Of a stretch of DNA of 64,000 nt, positions 1 to 11,608 are shown one piece after another. Position numbers and translations under genes: made by a program. Origin of the DNA: Histoplasma ohiense (taxonomy: Eukaryota; Ascomycota; Eurotiomycetes; Onygenales; Ajellomycetaceae); contig JAEVHH010000003.1 of assembly GCA_017607445.1 (NCBI GenBank), positions 4,960,001 through 5,024,000 on the forward strand. The letters are read 5' to 3'. The notes under the pieces are model-generated. The model worked only from the letters and a program-made list of their open reading frames with translations, ran no database searches and was not told where the DNA came from. How positions within the stretch are numbered: the first letter of the stretch is position 1; each line of letters begins with the position of its first letter.

Positions 1-1848
1 AGCTGTAAATATAATGAAAAGAGTTGAGCACTCATAGTTGAAGACAATTGTCATAGAATTCTGAAACAGTTTATGCATAAAATGTTCACTGTCTGTATGA
101 GAAGCAGATAATATCACACAGTGATCAAACTGCTCACAGTTCATATCATCTGTCTGTATAGCATCATATAGATCATCATATTGATCAGCATGGATTTCTG
201 ATTGATGAGTGTGGACTCAGTTCAGCTGTTGTTCATCAATGTTGGTATAGACATCAACTAAATACTGCTGAAACAGATGTCCAGTCTGAAAAAGAGGAGC
301 ATCAACATCATCTTATTGAAAAAGATGATATACATGCCACATATGCAGAGTCAGACTACAGCTGCCATGCTCATCTTCATCATCAACAGCATCATCATCA
401 ACATCATCATCAGAGTCATTGCAGACAGATGAGATGTCTGCAAGCATATTCATATCAACATATCAGCCATGATTTTCAGAAGGAAAAAGTAGAACATAAT
501 GCAGTGAAAGATATAATGAACTGCAAGAGTCAATATATGTGAGGCTCAAGTCAGCATCAGATCATTGTAGTGTCAGAAGAATGACACAGAGATGATAGAT
601 ATCACTGAAAGTGTTCTGTATAACAACTGCAACCTCTGAGACAGTAGACAGATTCTCACAGCAGCAGTCATTGCCTGTCTTCAGCTGTAGAACAGAATTC
701 AAATCAACATGCATGACAGAACTGCTCTGTAGTATCTCTCATACAGACTGATAAAGTTGAATAAAAGAGTTAACCTTAGAAATGTTAGCAGCCAACAATA
801 TAAGAGAAGAATATAGAAAAGCAAATGAACAAACAGCAAACAACACAGTACAGATATGATTAAACACACTAGAATATATGACAGAGTTCACATCATTTAC
901 AATACCCATATCAAACTGCAGATTGTGGATTCACATTTGTGCAAAACAGATATTCTCATCTGACTCAGACTCTAATAATTCTTACAGATGATAGAGTTCT
1001 CTCTGTATTTGAAATAGCATTGAATCATCAGTAGTCAGATGATCTAGGCATGGATTCTGCTTGCATTTAAAAGATGTAAATACCAAGACAGAGTTGTAGT
1101 TCCAAATATGCTTGCAGAAATGCTTTGCATCAGTCATATCATCATTAAACAGCTCACATAGCTCTGATGAGAGTTCTCTGACAGATGACAGTCTTACAGC
1201 ATCTCTTGTGCAGTATGTGAAAAACACTGAAAGAGTCTTTGACAATCTGTGTATACATTCATCAATTCAATACTTAGCTCTGCAGGCAGAGCAGTAGACA
1301 ATCATTCAGTCAAAATCAAATAATTGACAGCAATGAATGTAGAAGCAGAAGCTGCAGAGAACAAACTGACAACTATAAATAATTGAAGAATTAACAACTG
1401 ATTCAGAGATAGTTGAGTCAGTTCAAGTATTGAGATCATTGAGAATTGACTGCTTCAGTGAATCCACACATATATGATCAGCAGACTCATCTGCTGCAGA
1501 AACTGCTGCAGCAGCTGTCAAATATCATTATTTGATATTGTGAATACATTTACAATTGAGGGCTCTGCAGTCATTGCAGTTCTTGAAGATGCAATTAGCA
1601 GCACAGAACAGATGAGACAGACAGTCTTCACAACACATATCACAGTGTGACAATTCAACTCACTGTGAGTTGAGCACAGAAGCAGCTACATCCCTCAATG
1701 GCAGATGAAAGATTTGAACTGAACATGGCTGATATGCACAATGCTGAGCTTGACAGCACATAGAGCATGTACAGAATAATGCATTGAATTGAGGCTGTTC
1801 AAACATGCTGAGAGGATGAGAATTCCCACAGATCATGCAGCAGTGCAT
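1..1848 (-). mobile_element. Degenerate Helitron Rep/helicase N-terminal fragment, truncated by window edge
   Basis: One minus-strand frame can be followed from 1848 to position 1 with stops but no net frameshift. It carries Helitron landmarks in the expected order: a Cys-pair motif with W-I-D-E-like context (about 1300-1110), a segment with YN and FTS (about 1150-1080), then FQIQRELYHL (about 1018-985), FAQM (about 945), VLQLKTGND (about 690-665), LNxVHTHQSEIHADQYDDLYDAIQ (about 225-155, broken by a stop) and FMHKLFQ (about 80-61). This is the Helitron_like_N order preceding the HUH nickase; the nickase and helicase would lie left of the window. At least eight in-frame stops are seen, nearly all TGA at places where the family has Trp or Arg, as expected from C-to-T change. 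A further Cys-rich stretch (1848-1660) is in the same frame. No CpG occurs from 1 to 1983. The element is certainly dead as a protein gene. Confidence 0.88.
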
Positions 1849-1983
1849 GAAAGAAGTATATCAATGAATATATAGATTGTAATGAATATAAAGAACATAA
1901 ATACAGTAGAGAACATCCATAAAGAAAAGAATGAAGATTAATATCAGAGCTGTACAGATCACAGAGCTGGCTGTTGAGCCGGC

Positions 1984-4124
1984 CGTTTCAATCTCTTTGT
2001 GGATTTGATGGGGTGCACATGAGGTCACGTGAGGTCACATTACAGCGTTTTTTGCACAGAAAAGTTGGTTTTTCTATAATATAAAGAGAGATTACCCTAA
2101 TTGGGTTTCATCTGAGGATTATATCGGATCAAGCTTGGACATTTCCCTCCTAGATACCCAACGCGCCACATACATGAATCCTCAGAAGCTAGGTTAACGC
2201 CGGATTATCGAATTTTGGACCCATTTAATAATGGGCTGTGCTTCTTGATAGATACACAGCCACCATGATCAGCACTTGACCTCTGGTCTTGAGATATCTG
2301 GCGCACAGATTTTTCCAGTTGAAAAAAAAAAAAAAAAAAAAAAAAGACTTCCCGCGCCCCTCTTTTCTCCACACTACCTTCCCAACCAAGGAGCAATCCC
2401 AAAAAAAAAAAAAAAAAAAAAAAAAGAAGAAGAAAAAAACCCGTCAGGGTCTGGCCATCAGACGAGCTATATTAAAGGCCTAGCTTCCATACACAGCTTT
2501 CGGAAGTAATAGCCTCGGTTAAGTTGCACATTGGAATTATTGCATGTGGTGGAACAGGAAAGTGAATAATAAAATAGAGCTGTGCAATCCACTGCCACCT
2601 GGAGAGCAGCATCCTGTATGTGAGCGCGTGATATGTATCAAAGGGTTTGAGATCTCAAGTTGGAAGTATCACAAAGGTTGGCATGGGGATGCGGGTCCGA
2701 GTTGGATGTGCTAGTTTGGATTTTTTGTTGATGATCTGATAAAAGCTGTTGTGCCTGCATGTGTTCCTGTGCATGTGCTCCTTTATTCTTAGATGATGAG
2801 TGGTTAAACACACACGCGGTGGGGATGTGTGTGGTGTGTGTAACAGTTGTAAGTAGCATATTCTGTGACACTCTGTAAGTAGCATATTCTGTGACACTCT
2901 CTAGAGAGTGAGGTAATTAATTAATCATCGCAGTGTCAAAGCAGGCATGATAGAAATCGCTGGTCGATGTTCAGTATTCTCAAATTTTTAGATGCAATCA
3001 ATCTGACATGGGAACAAGCATGTGGTGTGGCGAGGCGAGCCTTTTGTTATCAAAGAAAAGGAAGCTGTTAACAACACGGATTGATTCATATACTTTACTT
3101 GTGTGAGTTGATCCCAATGCATCTTGGTTTCTCCCTTTCAACCATGGCAGTTGTGCTGTCGGACAAAGATCAGAGAGTGAAACCCACGGGTATCGTCAGC
3201 AGCTCAAATCATTGCATACCGTTGGCATTGAATTGGGATAGTTAGGACTGAGCATGTTGGATTGGTGGGCGGGATGAGACCTGTTGGGGGGAAGACAAAG
3301 CACGAGCAAGGGACATAGGTTGAAATCTCCTAAGCTGTGGTGCTGCGCGAGGCCTTGTTGCTGAGGATGAATAGTACGCTGTAAGTTAGTCTGTCATGTT
3401 GATGTGGACGAGGCCGGGGATCCAGGCCATCAACGACGAGCTCACATCATCACCGACGTGGCAAGTGATCAAGGAAACGCGCGAGCCGCCAAGCCATAAT
3501 ATGACTGTGAAGGATTAAATACGTAAATGGTTAAATGCCTAAATACCCCTCGTCATTTCAAAATTTCCGTTGGAATAAAAATGACTCCGCAACAATGATG
3601 ATGATGGAAACCGAAAAAATCAGGGTTTCCATGGCTAGCCCTTGCACGGAAGACGTTCCAGAATAATCATTGATCCCTGAGGAATGAGACCAAGAAACCG
3701 GGATGCCCACTGGCCAGGCACTCGCTGGTCAAGCAGACGGCCCACATAGCTCGACGTGAATCCTCTTCTCCCCTTTCAGGACCTTCTGCATGTATCTGGA
3801 CAGTAGCTTGCAACTGATTTTCGGTCCATCTCAACAACTCCTGTCAACAATAACAGCTTCAACAGCGCAAGATGGTTGCGCCAGGCTTTCACTACGCGTT
3901 CTAAGTAGGAAATCTCCTGCCCCATCTCTTGGGCAGCCCGTCCTCGCACCAATGAATGCGGTGAGGCAGTGCAGGCAATCCGCGCCGCTGATTTGCTCCC
4001 TCCCAAGGCCGCTGAAACTCTGATCCTGGCGGCGACAAATGCTGCTGCGCCTTCCTCCACTTTGCCAAACCTTGGCGGATTTTGCCGGTTTCGAAGGAGA
4101 AAAAAATGGAAAAATGCAAAAATG

Positions 4125-4161
<37 letters not shown>

Positions 4162-5354
4162 AACAATCACGGGGCAAGAGCAGGTTTCTATGGGACTCGG
4201 GAGAGAATGAACATGAGATGACATGCATTACAGCGTACTCCCATGTTTTGATCGAATTCCCTATGTTGTTCTTCACCTAGCTAGTAGCGTTGGGCTTGAA
4301 AATCCGGATGTTGATAGCTTCCGTGAACTGATCGCCAAGGGACTCTTTGTGAAATTTTTAAAAAGTCTTTGATGTTCTGAGTGCAATTGGGCGTCTTCAT
4401 GCATGCGGTCAAGCTATTCAGGGGAATGATGCTTGTAGACATTAAATCTGTCGTTGTGGACTGACACGTCTGACAGTCGCCAACAAAACAACAACCGAAA
4501 AGCCTTGTCCCGACAGAGCGTAGAGAGTCGTCAAAGCAATTGCAATTGAACCTCGCATTGCCCCGTAGACCATTCTCCAAGGGACCAGATGTTCCCGGGG
4601 TACCCTTCCTTTGTTGCGAAAACCCATCCCAAGGCACAGCCAAGAAAGAGTACACTTGGTTAGTTCACTAAACAAGGGCGACCCGCTAGATCTCCGTTCT
4701 TCCTCGACGTGAGACCGACTCTCTTCCTCCCCCCCCTCCCAGCAGGACCTTGGGCTTTGTTCAACTCCCTCCCTGTGCCATATTCCTATCCTTCTTCCTG
4801 GCCCCGAGCTTGGCCGCTTCGATTAATATCCCTTGATGGCCAGATATCCAACATTGTCGTCTTCCATCCTATCGGCTTCCACCGCATTGGCCGAGTGTGG
4901 ACCACCGTGTTGACCACCGTGTTGACCACCGTCCTCCTCGTGCTACTTCCTACAGGGGAGTTGAATTACGCCCATTGCTCGGCCATCTATGTATTTTGCT
5001 GCCGGCGTTTTCTAGATATTGTGCCAAATCTTGTGGCGAAAGTCGCCCCCCGGGATTAGAGGAAGTTTCGACGTTCGTGTGAAAATATCCCCAACCCTTC
5101 CCGATTGCAGTTGACGACCTTGATTCCTTGATACCAGCGGGATCTATTTTCCCACACTCCTCCCCCCCCCTCCTTCCGTATCTTTTGGGCTTTCCACGCG
5201 TTAGTCCATTCGCTAGCTTCCTTCAGCTTGACCATGCGACGCTCCGGAGCTGTGGTGATATAATCAACCATCTCTTTGGCAGGTTGTCCGTTACTTCTCG
5301 ACTCGACCCCCTACGCTAACCTCTTCACTCTGCCACACATATCACGTAACAATC
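1984..5354. other. Intergenic region upstream of PMC1, no gene seen
   Basis: The ORFs here are short and several depend on poly-A/poly-T tracts, so none is credible. Contents: A-runs at about 2322-2345, 2401-2424 and 4125-4159; a 26-bp tandem duplication at 2849-2900; a twice-repeated TGAGGTCAC motif near 2030-2047, just right of the Helitron; a 12-bp unit with GACCACCGT repeated three times at 4900-4932; and pyrimidine-rich DNA from about 4700 to 5350 that is probably the PMC1 promoter and leader. Confidence 0.6.
2849..2900. repeat. 26-bp perfect tandem duplication
   Basis: The unit starting GTAAGTAGCATATTCTG and ending GTGACACTCT occurs twice, head to tail, at 2849-2874 and 2875-2900 without mismatch. 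It lies in non-coding DNA. Perfect identity suggests a recent duplication. Confidence 0.9.
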
Positions 5355-8300
5355 ATGTCACAGCCGCCAGGAGATGATGGCTCCTCCCCTCCCGCAGGCC
5401 CTCCTCTACGGCGTGAGCGTGCGCCTACCATTACAATAGATACGTCCGCCGTGAGTGCTGTTGGAGAGCCATCCCAACTCCATGGACCTCCAGATGGATT
5501 ACCACCTCCACCGCGAATTTCCACCGAAAATTCAGATGAAGGCTCCACACTCCCCGACGAAACCACACCCAATTCCGAGCTGCGCTCTGTTAATTCTTTT
5601 GAGGGAAGGGATAAGGGAAGCCGCCCAACGTCGCCCCATAACGTATCGTCGCCAGCTGCAAAATGGCCCGAAAGCCAATCCCATAACTTCTTAGCTGTTC
5701 CTGGGACTCGATCGCGGGGGAACTCTCTAGATTCGGAAGAGGTAAACAATTCTCCTGGTTCTGTTTGGAGTGACACATGTGTTGCGTCTGCACCTTCGGC
5801 TCAAGATCGCCCGTCTCGAGATGGTGATCGCGATGCACATGATATTACGAAAGACCCCAATGCACTGAAGCCGGATCCCGGCACGGAGGATGATTTTGTA
5901 GTCGAAAACAATAAATTCGCATTTAGCCCAGGCCAATTGAACAAAATGCTGAATCCCAAAAGTTTATCTGCATTCTACGCTCTAGGTGGACTCGCAGGGC
6001 TTGAAAAAGGGTTGCGATCAAATTGCCAGACCGGCCTCAGTCTCGACGAAATGGTTTTGGAGGGGAAGGTCAGCTTTGAGGAGGCAACCAAGCAGGGAGG
6101 CAGAAGCCTTGATACGCAGGATCTAAAGTTGCGCCCCCGAGTTATGAGCTTGAAAGTGGACACCGATGAAAAACATGCCAAGGAGCGCAGATACGTCGAC
6201 CGAAAACTGGTCTTCAGTGACAATCGACTGCCAGCGAAGAAAGCTAAATCATTCTGGGAACTCGCTTGGATTGCCTACAATGACAAGGTGTTGATACTAC
6301 TCTCTATCGCAGCCGCGATATCTCTCGCACTTGGAATATACCAGTCCTTGACAGCGGAAGAGGGCGAACCCAGGATACAGTGGGTTGAGGGAGTGGCTAT
6401 CATCGTTGCTATTGTAGTTGTGGTTGCTGTCGGTGCTGCTAACGACTGGCAAAAGGAACGGCAGTTTGTGAGGCTCAATAAGAAAAAGGAGGACCGGATG
6501 GTCAAGGTTATGCGATCTGGAAAATCAGTGGAAATATCTGTTTATGATATTCTTGCTGGGGATGTGATGCATCTTGAGCCTGGTGACATGGTTCCCGTTG
6601 ATGGAGTATTTATTGACGGCCATAATGTGAAATGTGATGAATCTTCCGCAACCGGCGAATCCGATCTTTTGCGGAAAGTTCCCGGGATGGAAGCATATCG
6701 AGCAATTGAAAACCATGAAAGTCTTTCGAAAATCGACCCGTTTATCCTCTCAGGCGCTAAAGTTTCTCAGGGTGTTGGCACCTTCCTTGTCACTTCTACG
6801 GGTATTAATTCCAGCTATGGAAAGACCCTGATGTCGCTCCAAGACGAGGGAGAGACAACTCCTTTACAGACGAAGCTTAACATTCTTGCTACTTATATAG
6901 CAAAGCTTGGTCTTGCAGCGGGTCTATTGCTCTTCGTGGTTTTATTCATCAAATTTTTGGCGAGTTTGAAAAATATTCCAGGTGCTACTGCGAAAGGTCA
7001 AAATTTCCTTCAGATTTTTATTGTTGCTGTCACTATCATTGTCGTTGCCGTCCCAGAGGGGTTACCACTCGCCGTTACACTAGCACTTTCGTTCGCCACT
7101 AACAGAATGTTGAAGGACAACAACTTGGTGCGTCTATTAAGGGCTTGCGAGACCATGGGTAATGCGACCACTATTTGCTCGGATAAGACGGGTACACTCA
7201 CCCAGAACAAAATGACTATTATCGCTGGCACAATTGGAACTGCTTCTCGCTTTGGTGATAAAGCTAGCCAAGACACCTCTAATCAAAATAACCTCAGTCA
7301 AAATCCTCCGGAAACGAACGACGTCTCGCCGACAGAATGCATTTCTACGTTATCATCCTCAGTCAAGGATCTTTTGAAACAATCTATTGTATTGAACTCG
7401 ACCGCATTCGAGGGTGATGAAGATGGAGTTACAACATTTATTGGGTCTAAAACTGAAACAGCACTCCTCAACTTTGCTCGAGATTATCTTGCCTTGGGAT
7501 CTCTTAGCGAAGAAAGATCCAACGCAACGATCATTCAACTTATTCCATTTGACTCTGGTCGAAAATGCATGGGTGTCGTCATGAAACTCTCTGAGGGCAA
7601 ATTCAGGTTACTTGTTAAGGGCGCTTCCGAGATTCTCATTGCAAAATGCACAAAAATTGTTCTCGACCCGGCCGGCGAGTTAGCCGAGGCGCCTCTCACG
7701 GACAGCAACAGGACTACTCTCAACAATATTGTGGACAGTTATGCATCAAGATCATTACGCACAATTGCTCTGGTCTACCGAGATTATGAACAGTGGCCTC
7801 CTCGCGGCGCTCCTACCCAAGAATACGATCGTAGCTTGGCGGTTTTTGAATCAATTTTCAAAGAAATGGTTTTTCTGGGTGTTGTGGGCATTCAAGATCC
7901 TTTGCGTCCAGGTGTTACAGATTCCGTCATTCAATGTCAAAAAGCTGGAGTGTTTGTCAGGATGGTCACCGGCGATAATTTAACAACCGCTAAAGCTATA
8001 GCCCAAGAGTGTGGCATATTTACGGCCGGCGGAATTGCAATGGAAGGCCCCGTATTCCGGACCCTTCGTTCCCAGCAAATGAGCCAGGTCATACCAAGAT
8101 TGCAGGTCCTCGCGCGATCCAGCCCAGAAGATAAAAAGAAATTGGTTTCTCAGTTGAAAAGGCTGGGCGAGACCGTAGCTGTCACTGGCGATGGTACTAA
8201 CGATGCTCCAGCGCTGAAAGCAGCCGATGTAGGTTTCTCTATGGGCATTGCTGGCACTGAAGTTGCTAAAGAGGCTTCTGCTATAATACTTATGGATGAC

Positions 8301-9913
8301 AATTTCACATCTATTGTGAAGGCCATGGCTTGGGGGAGGACAGTTAATGATGCCGTAAAGAAATTTTTACAGGTGAATATTTCCCGCTAACTACGTATTT
8401 GGCCTTTCTAATGTTGGGTTCCCTTAGTTTCAAATCACGGTCAACATCACAGCCGTTCTTGTCACCTTCGTCTCCGCCGTAGCCGATGACGATGAGGAAT
8501 CGGTTCTCACAGCTGTTCAGCTTCTGTGGGTCAATCTCATCATGGACTCATTCGCAGCGCTGGCTCTAGGTAACTCCCCCCCCCCCCCCCAACAGAATTT
8601 GCCACTTCCAAAGTTGATGAAATTGGATAGCTAACTCTTTGTCCAGCAACCGATCCCCCAACCGATACCATTCTTGACCGGAAACCGGAACCCAAATCCG
8701 CTCCATTAATCACGATAACCATGTGGAAAATGATAATAGGACAGTCGATCTATCAGCTTGTCGTCATATTCATTCTCAATTTCGCAGGGGAAAATATTCT
8801 TAATTACGAATTTAGCGGAGGGAATGCCGAGAATGAAATGGGTCGCTTCAAAGCCCTTATTTTCAACACCTTCGTTTTTATGCAGATATTCAACCAATAC
8901 AAGTAAGGAACCCATCACATCACTGCGGCACCTCAAATTAATATGGAATACTAATACATTTTTTTTTTTTTTCATTTCATAGTTCGCGACGTATTGACAA
9001 TGGTTTCAATATATTTGAAGGAATACTTCACAATGTATGGTTCATCGCCATTCAGTTTGTTATCGTCGCTGGTCAGGTCCTTATCATCTTCGTTGGCGGC
9101 GAAGCATTCCATACAAAACCCCTGAATGGTGTCGAATGGGCCGTCTCTATCATCCTAGGCCTCTTGTCGATGCCCATGGCGGTTGTTATTCGACTGATAC
9201 CGGACGAGTTCATTCAGAAATTAATCCCTCAGAGGTGGGCTCGCAAGAAGACAAGTCCACAAGTTGTCGTCTCAGACGAGGATCGCTTCGAATGGAACCC
9301 TGCTCTACAGGAAATCAAAGATCAGCTGGCATTCCTCAAAACCGTCCGTGGAGGACGACTTAATCACTTAAAGCACAAGCTAAAGCATCCGGAACACTTG
9401 ATCCCAAGGTCCAGGAGTGGTTCAAGGTCGCGGGATAGCTCTATGCCACAGACACCGGTCGACGGAGCCCAAGACGCCTTTCCATCGCTGGCCTCGGGAA
9501 CTCTGGAATCACGCTCTCGCAGCAGCCGGTCGCGATCCAACTCAAATCTAAGGCCGGCAGCGGTGATGGCAGGTGTAGTTGCCGGTAGTATCGGAGGTTG
9601 GTCGCCTGTGGGGCGAAGTGCAGGAGAGGCAGACGCTTTCAAGCTTTCACCCTCCAGTCGACATTCGGGTCTCGGGCAGCATCAGGGAGTTGAAGTCCAT
9701 CCTGATACAAGAGAAGATGACCCGGTAATCAGCGACTACCCATATTCCACTCGCGTTCCTCCAAGTCAAAATCCAGACTTGGCACCTGATTTCCCCCATA
9801 GCCCTTCCCATTCGGGCCCGCCGAGTCGCGGTCGACGATCTACTTCGAGACAATCAAGGCAGTCACCCAATAATAATAACGCTCCCCCAAACCCAGCTTC
9901 TCCGCAGTCCTAA
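5355..9913 (+). CDS. PMC1: PMC1-type calcium-transporting P-type ATPase
   Basis: Type IIB Ca2+-ATPase expected to pump cytosolic Ca2+ into the vacuole. Exons 5355-8372, 8428-8569, 8647-8902 and 8983-9913 give 1448 residues. A Ser/Pro-rich N-terminal region (about residues 1-280) precedes two membrane segments (about 310-370), the TGES actuator loop and the PEGLP motif of membrane segment 4 (about 570). Next come the phosphorylation site CSDKTGTLT with Asp about 610, KGASE in the nucleotide domain, and the TGDGTNDAPA hinge (about 944-954). The last membrane helices are encoded by exons 2-4. The C-terminal tail of about 230 residues is rich in Ser, Arg and Pro and could be regulatory, but that is inference. 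Exon 1 stays open through the whole catalytic core. Intron 2 carries a run of 15 C. The family match is certain; vacuolar location is inferred from the PMC1 family. Confidence 0.96.
8576..8590 (+). repeat. Poly-C run of 15 in PMC1 intron 2
   Basis: Fifteen consecutive C lie inside the 77-bp intron 8570-8646, a few bases after the GTAACT donor. Confidence 0.9.
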
Positions 9914-11330
9914 CTCTTCTTTCCTTGAACAAGGTTCAACACACGAACAAATTTGGGAATACTGAAGATACGTTCTAGTCTACCATATTCACCACTTGCC
10001 CCGCTATGTCTTGCAGGTTTGCCATTTTCAGTCTCCATCAGCAGCCAGTTTTAATTTTAATAACTTTTGGCTGAGCCTAAAGTCATATTCAATTCGACAT
10101 TCTCACCAGGGACGTCACCCTCGAGTCCGACTTGCGCGGTACCGGAATGCGCGTTTGGGCCCGGCAAATTTTTCTGTTTGTCAAAATGAAAAAAAAAAAT
10201 AAATAAAATAAAATAAAAAGTGCAGCATAGCATTTGCATAAGCATGGCGTGTGGGTTGTAGAGTCTGATTTTATTCTTTCGCTCTACCTCGTTTGTTTCA
10301 CCACTCGTTTCCTCCCCCTTATCTTAGCTACATTGGCTATCGATTTACTTACTTCCCTATGTTACGTCACACACCTTCGTTAGACCACCCTTTCGACTCT
10401 GCCCGTTCTTCTCCTTCCCGTCCTCCATTTCACTTATCTCATCCTTTCATTGTGGGTATTACATCTTCGGATTTCTATTTTTGCGTTTGGCATCGCAAAC
10501 CACTTCTTCCTGCTTTCTCCTTTTTATTGTAACCTCCATTTTTGTTTCACTCACCCGCGTCTTTTCTCTATGGTATATTTTCCTTTCCACCTACTTCTGT
10601 ATAATATACAGATATACTCTCTTCACGTTTCTCTTTTCGATATTTTCCTTTTCGATTGTTTTTCTTTTTGAGGCTCCCTCGGTCAATATTCGCACAAAAA
10701 GCTAAGGGCACACCGTTTAATCCACATTTTTCCAAGGCCGGTGCATTTTTCTTTTGCTCTTTTTATTTGATAGCCTCATTCACGATTATTTTGGGGGTCT
10801 CTCTCTTCCTTCATTCCCCGTGGCACGCCTATCTTCTCTATCTCGTTCTCTCGCTTGGCCTCCATTTTGTTCGGCGTTGTTGAAAGGTAAAAGGATACTT
10901 CTAGTTTTCGACTTTTCTCTTCCTCTCGTCTTCATCCTTTATTGTTTCTTGATATCTTTTTGTACCCTTATCTATAGACATTTGGCAGTGTATCAAGAAA
11001 TAAACACTTTCATAATCAGTTACAAGGTGGCTGCACAATATCAATTGAGTTACGGCCGAGGAAAGACCCACGAAGTGGAGAAAATTCCCCGCCGGACTTA
11101 TGCATCGACACCTCACCCAAAATGCAGCCTGGCATGCAACAGGTTAGAGATAGGTGAAAGTTAGAGTTTGAGGGTAGAAATTGGGGTTGATTTTCTGAGA
11201 AATACAGTCGTAACTATAAAGAGAAAAAAAAAAAAATAATAATAATAAAAACCAAAAAAACTACCCCGTGGAGCCCACTCGATCAAGCTGGGGAAGAAAG
11301 GGATTGAATTTGTGGCCAGCGTTGATACTT
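9914..11330. other. Intergenic, no gene seen
   Basis: T- and C-rich DNA downstream of PMC1, with short A-runs near 10187-10215 and 11224-11250. Open frames are short, hydrophobic translations of pyrimidine-rich sequence and show no family resemblance. The first few hundred bases are probably PMC1 3' UTR. Confidence 0.6.
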
Positions 11331-11350
11331 TTAGGGCCTGTTCGGTGACC

Positions 11351-11390
11351 CCGTCCAGGGCCGTATAAGTCCGTCCAGGGCCGTATAAGT
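11351..11390 (+). repeat. 20-bp tandem repeat (2 copies) inside the PIF/Harbinger element
   Basis: CCGTCCAGGGCCGTATAAGT occurs twice in perfect tandem, followed by a diverging third start. An inverted ACTTATAC lies at 11413-11420, so the subterminal region can fold back. Subterminal repeats often bind transposase; that role is inference here. Confidence 0.85.
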
Positions 11391-11599
11391 CCGTACAGTG
11401 CCAGCTATACAGACTTATACAGCTCTGTACGCGCTAATCTGGCCGAAAAAGACCTGCTGTTCAGTAGATTTTGCATATAACCCTGTATAACTCACCAAGA
11501 GTGCCAAGCTGATTTCAAAATCCACTTTATAGAGTTCAACAGTGTAATTAGTTGAAAAAGTGGTGAATTTAAATCTAATCAAGTTAAATCTGTACTGTA

Positions 11600-11608
11600 T
11601 ACTCCGTA
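11600..11608. repeat. TACGGAGTA/TACTCCGTA 9-mer (one of four copies)
   Basis: The other copies are at 25339-25347, 38379-38387 (next to an MSH5 intron 3' end) and 63928-63936. None lies in coding sequence. The word is close to an inverted repeat of itself (TAC-GGA-GTA). Confidence 0.6.

Noticed and set aside
2205..2509. Several overlapping frames rich in Phe or Lys
   Set aside because: They are translations of poly-A/T runs on both strands.
3776..4276. Minus-strand open frame of 166 codons
   Set aside because: It is held open by the 35-base poly-T run, overlaps other frames of equal length, and shows no family resemblance.
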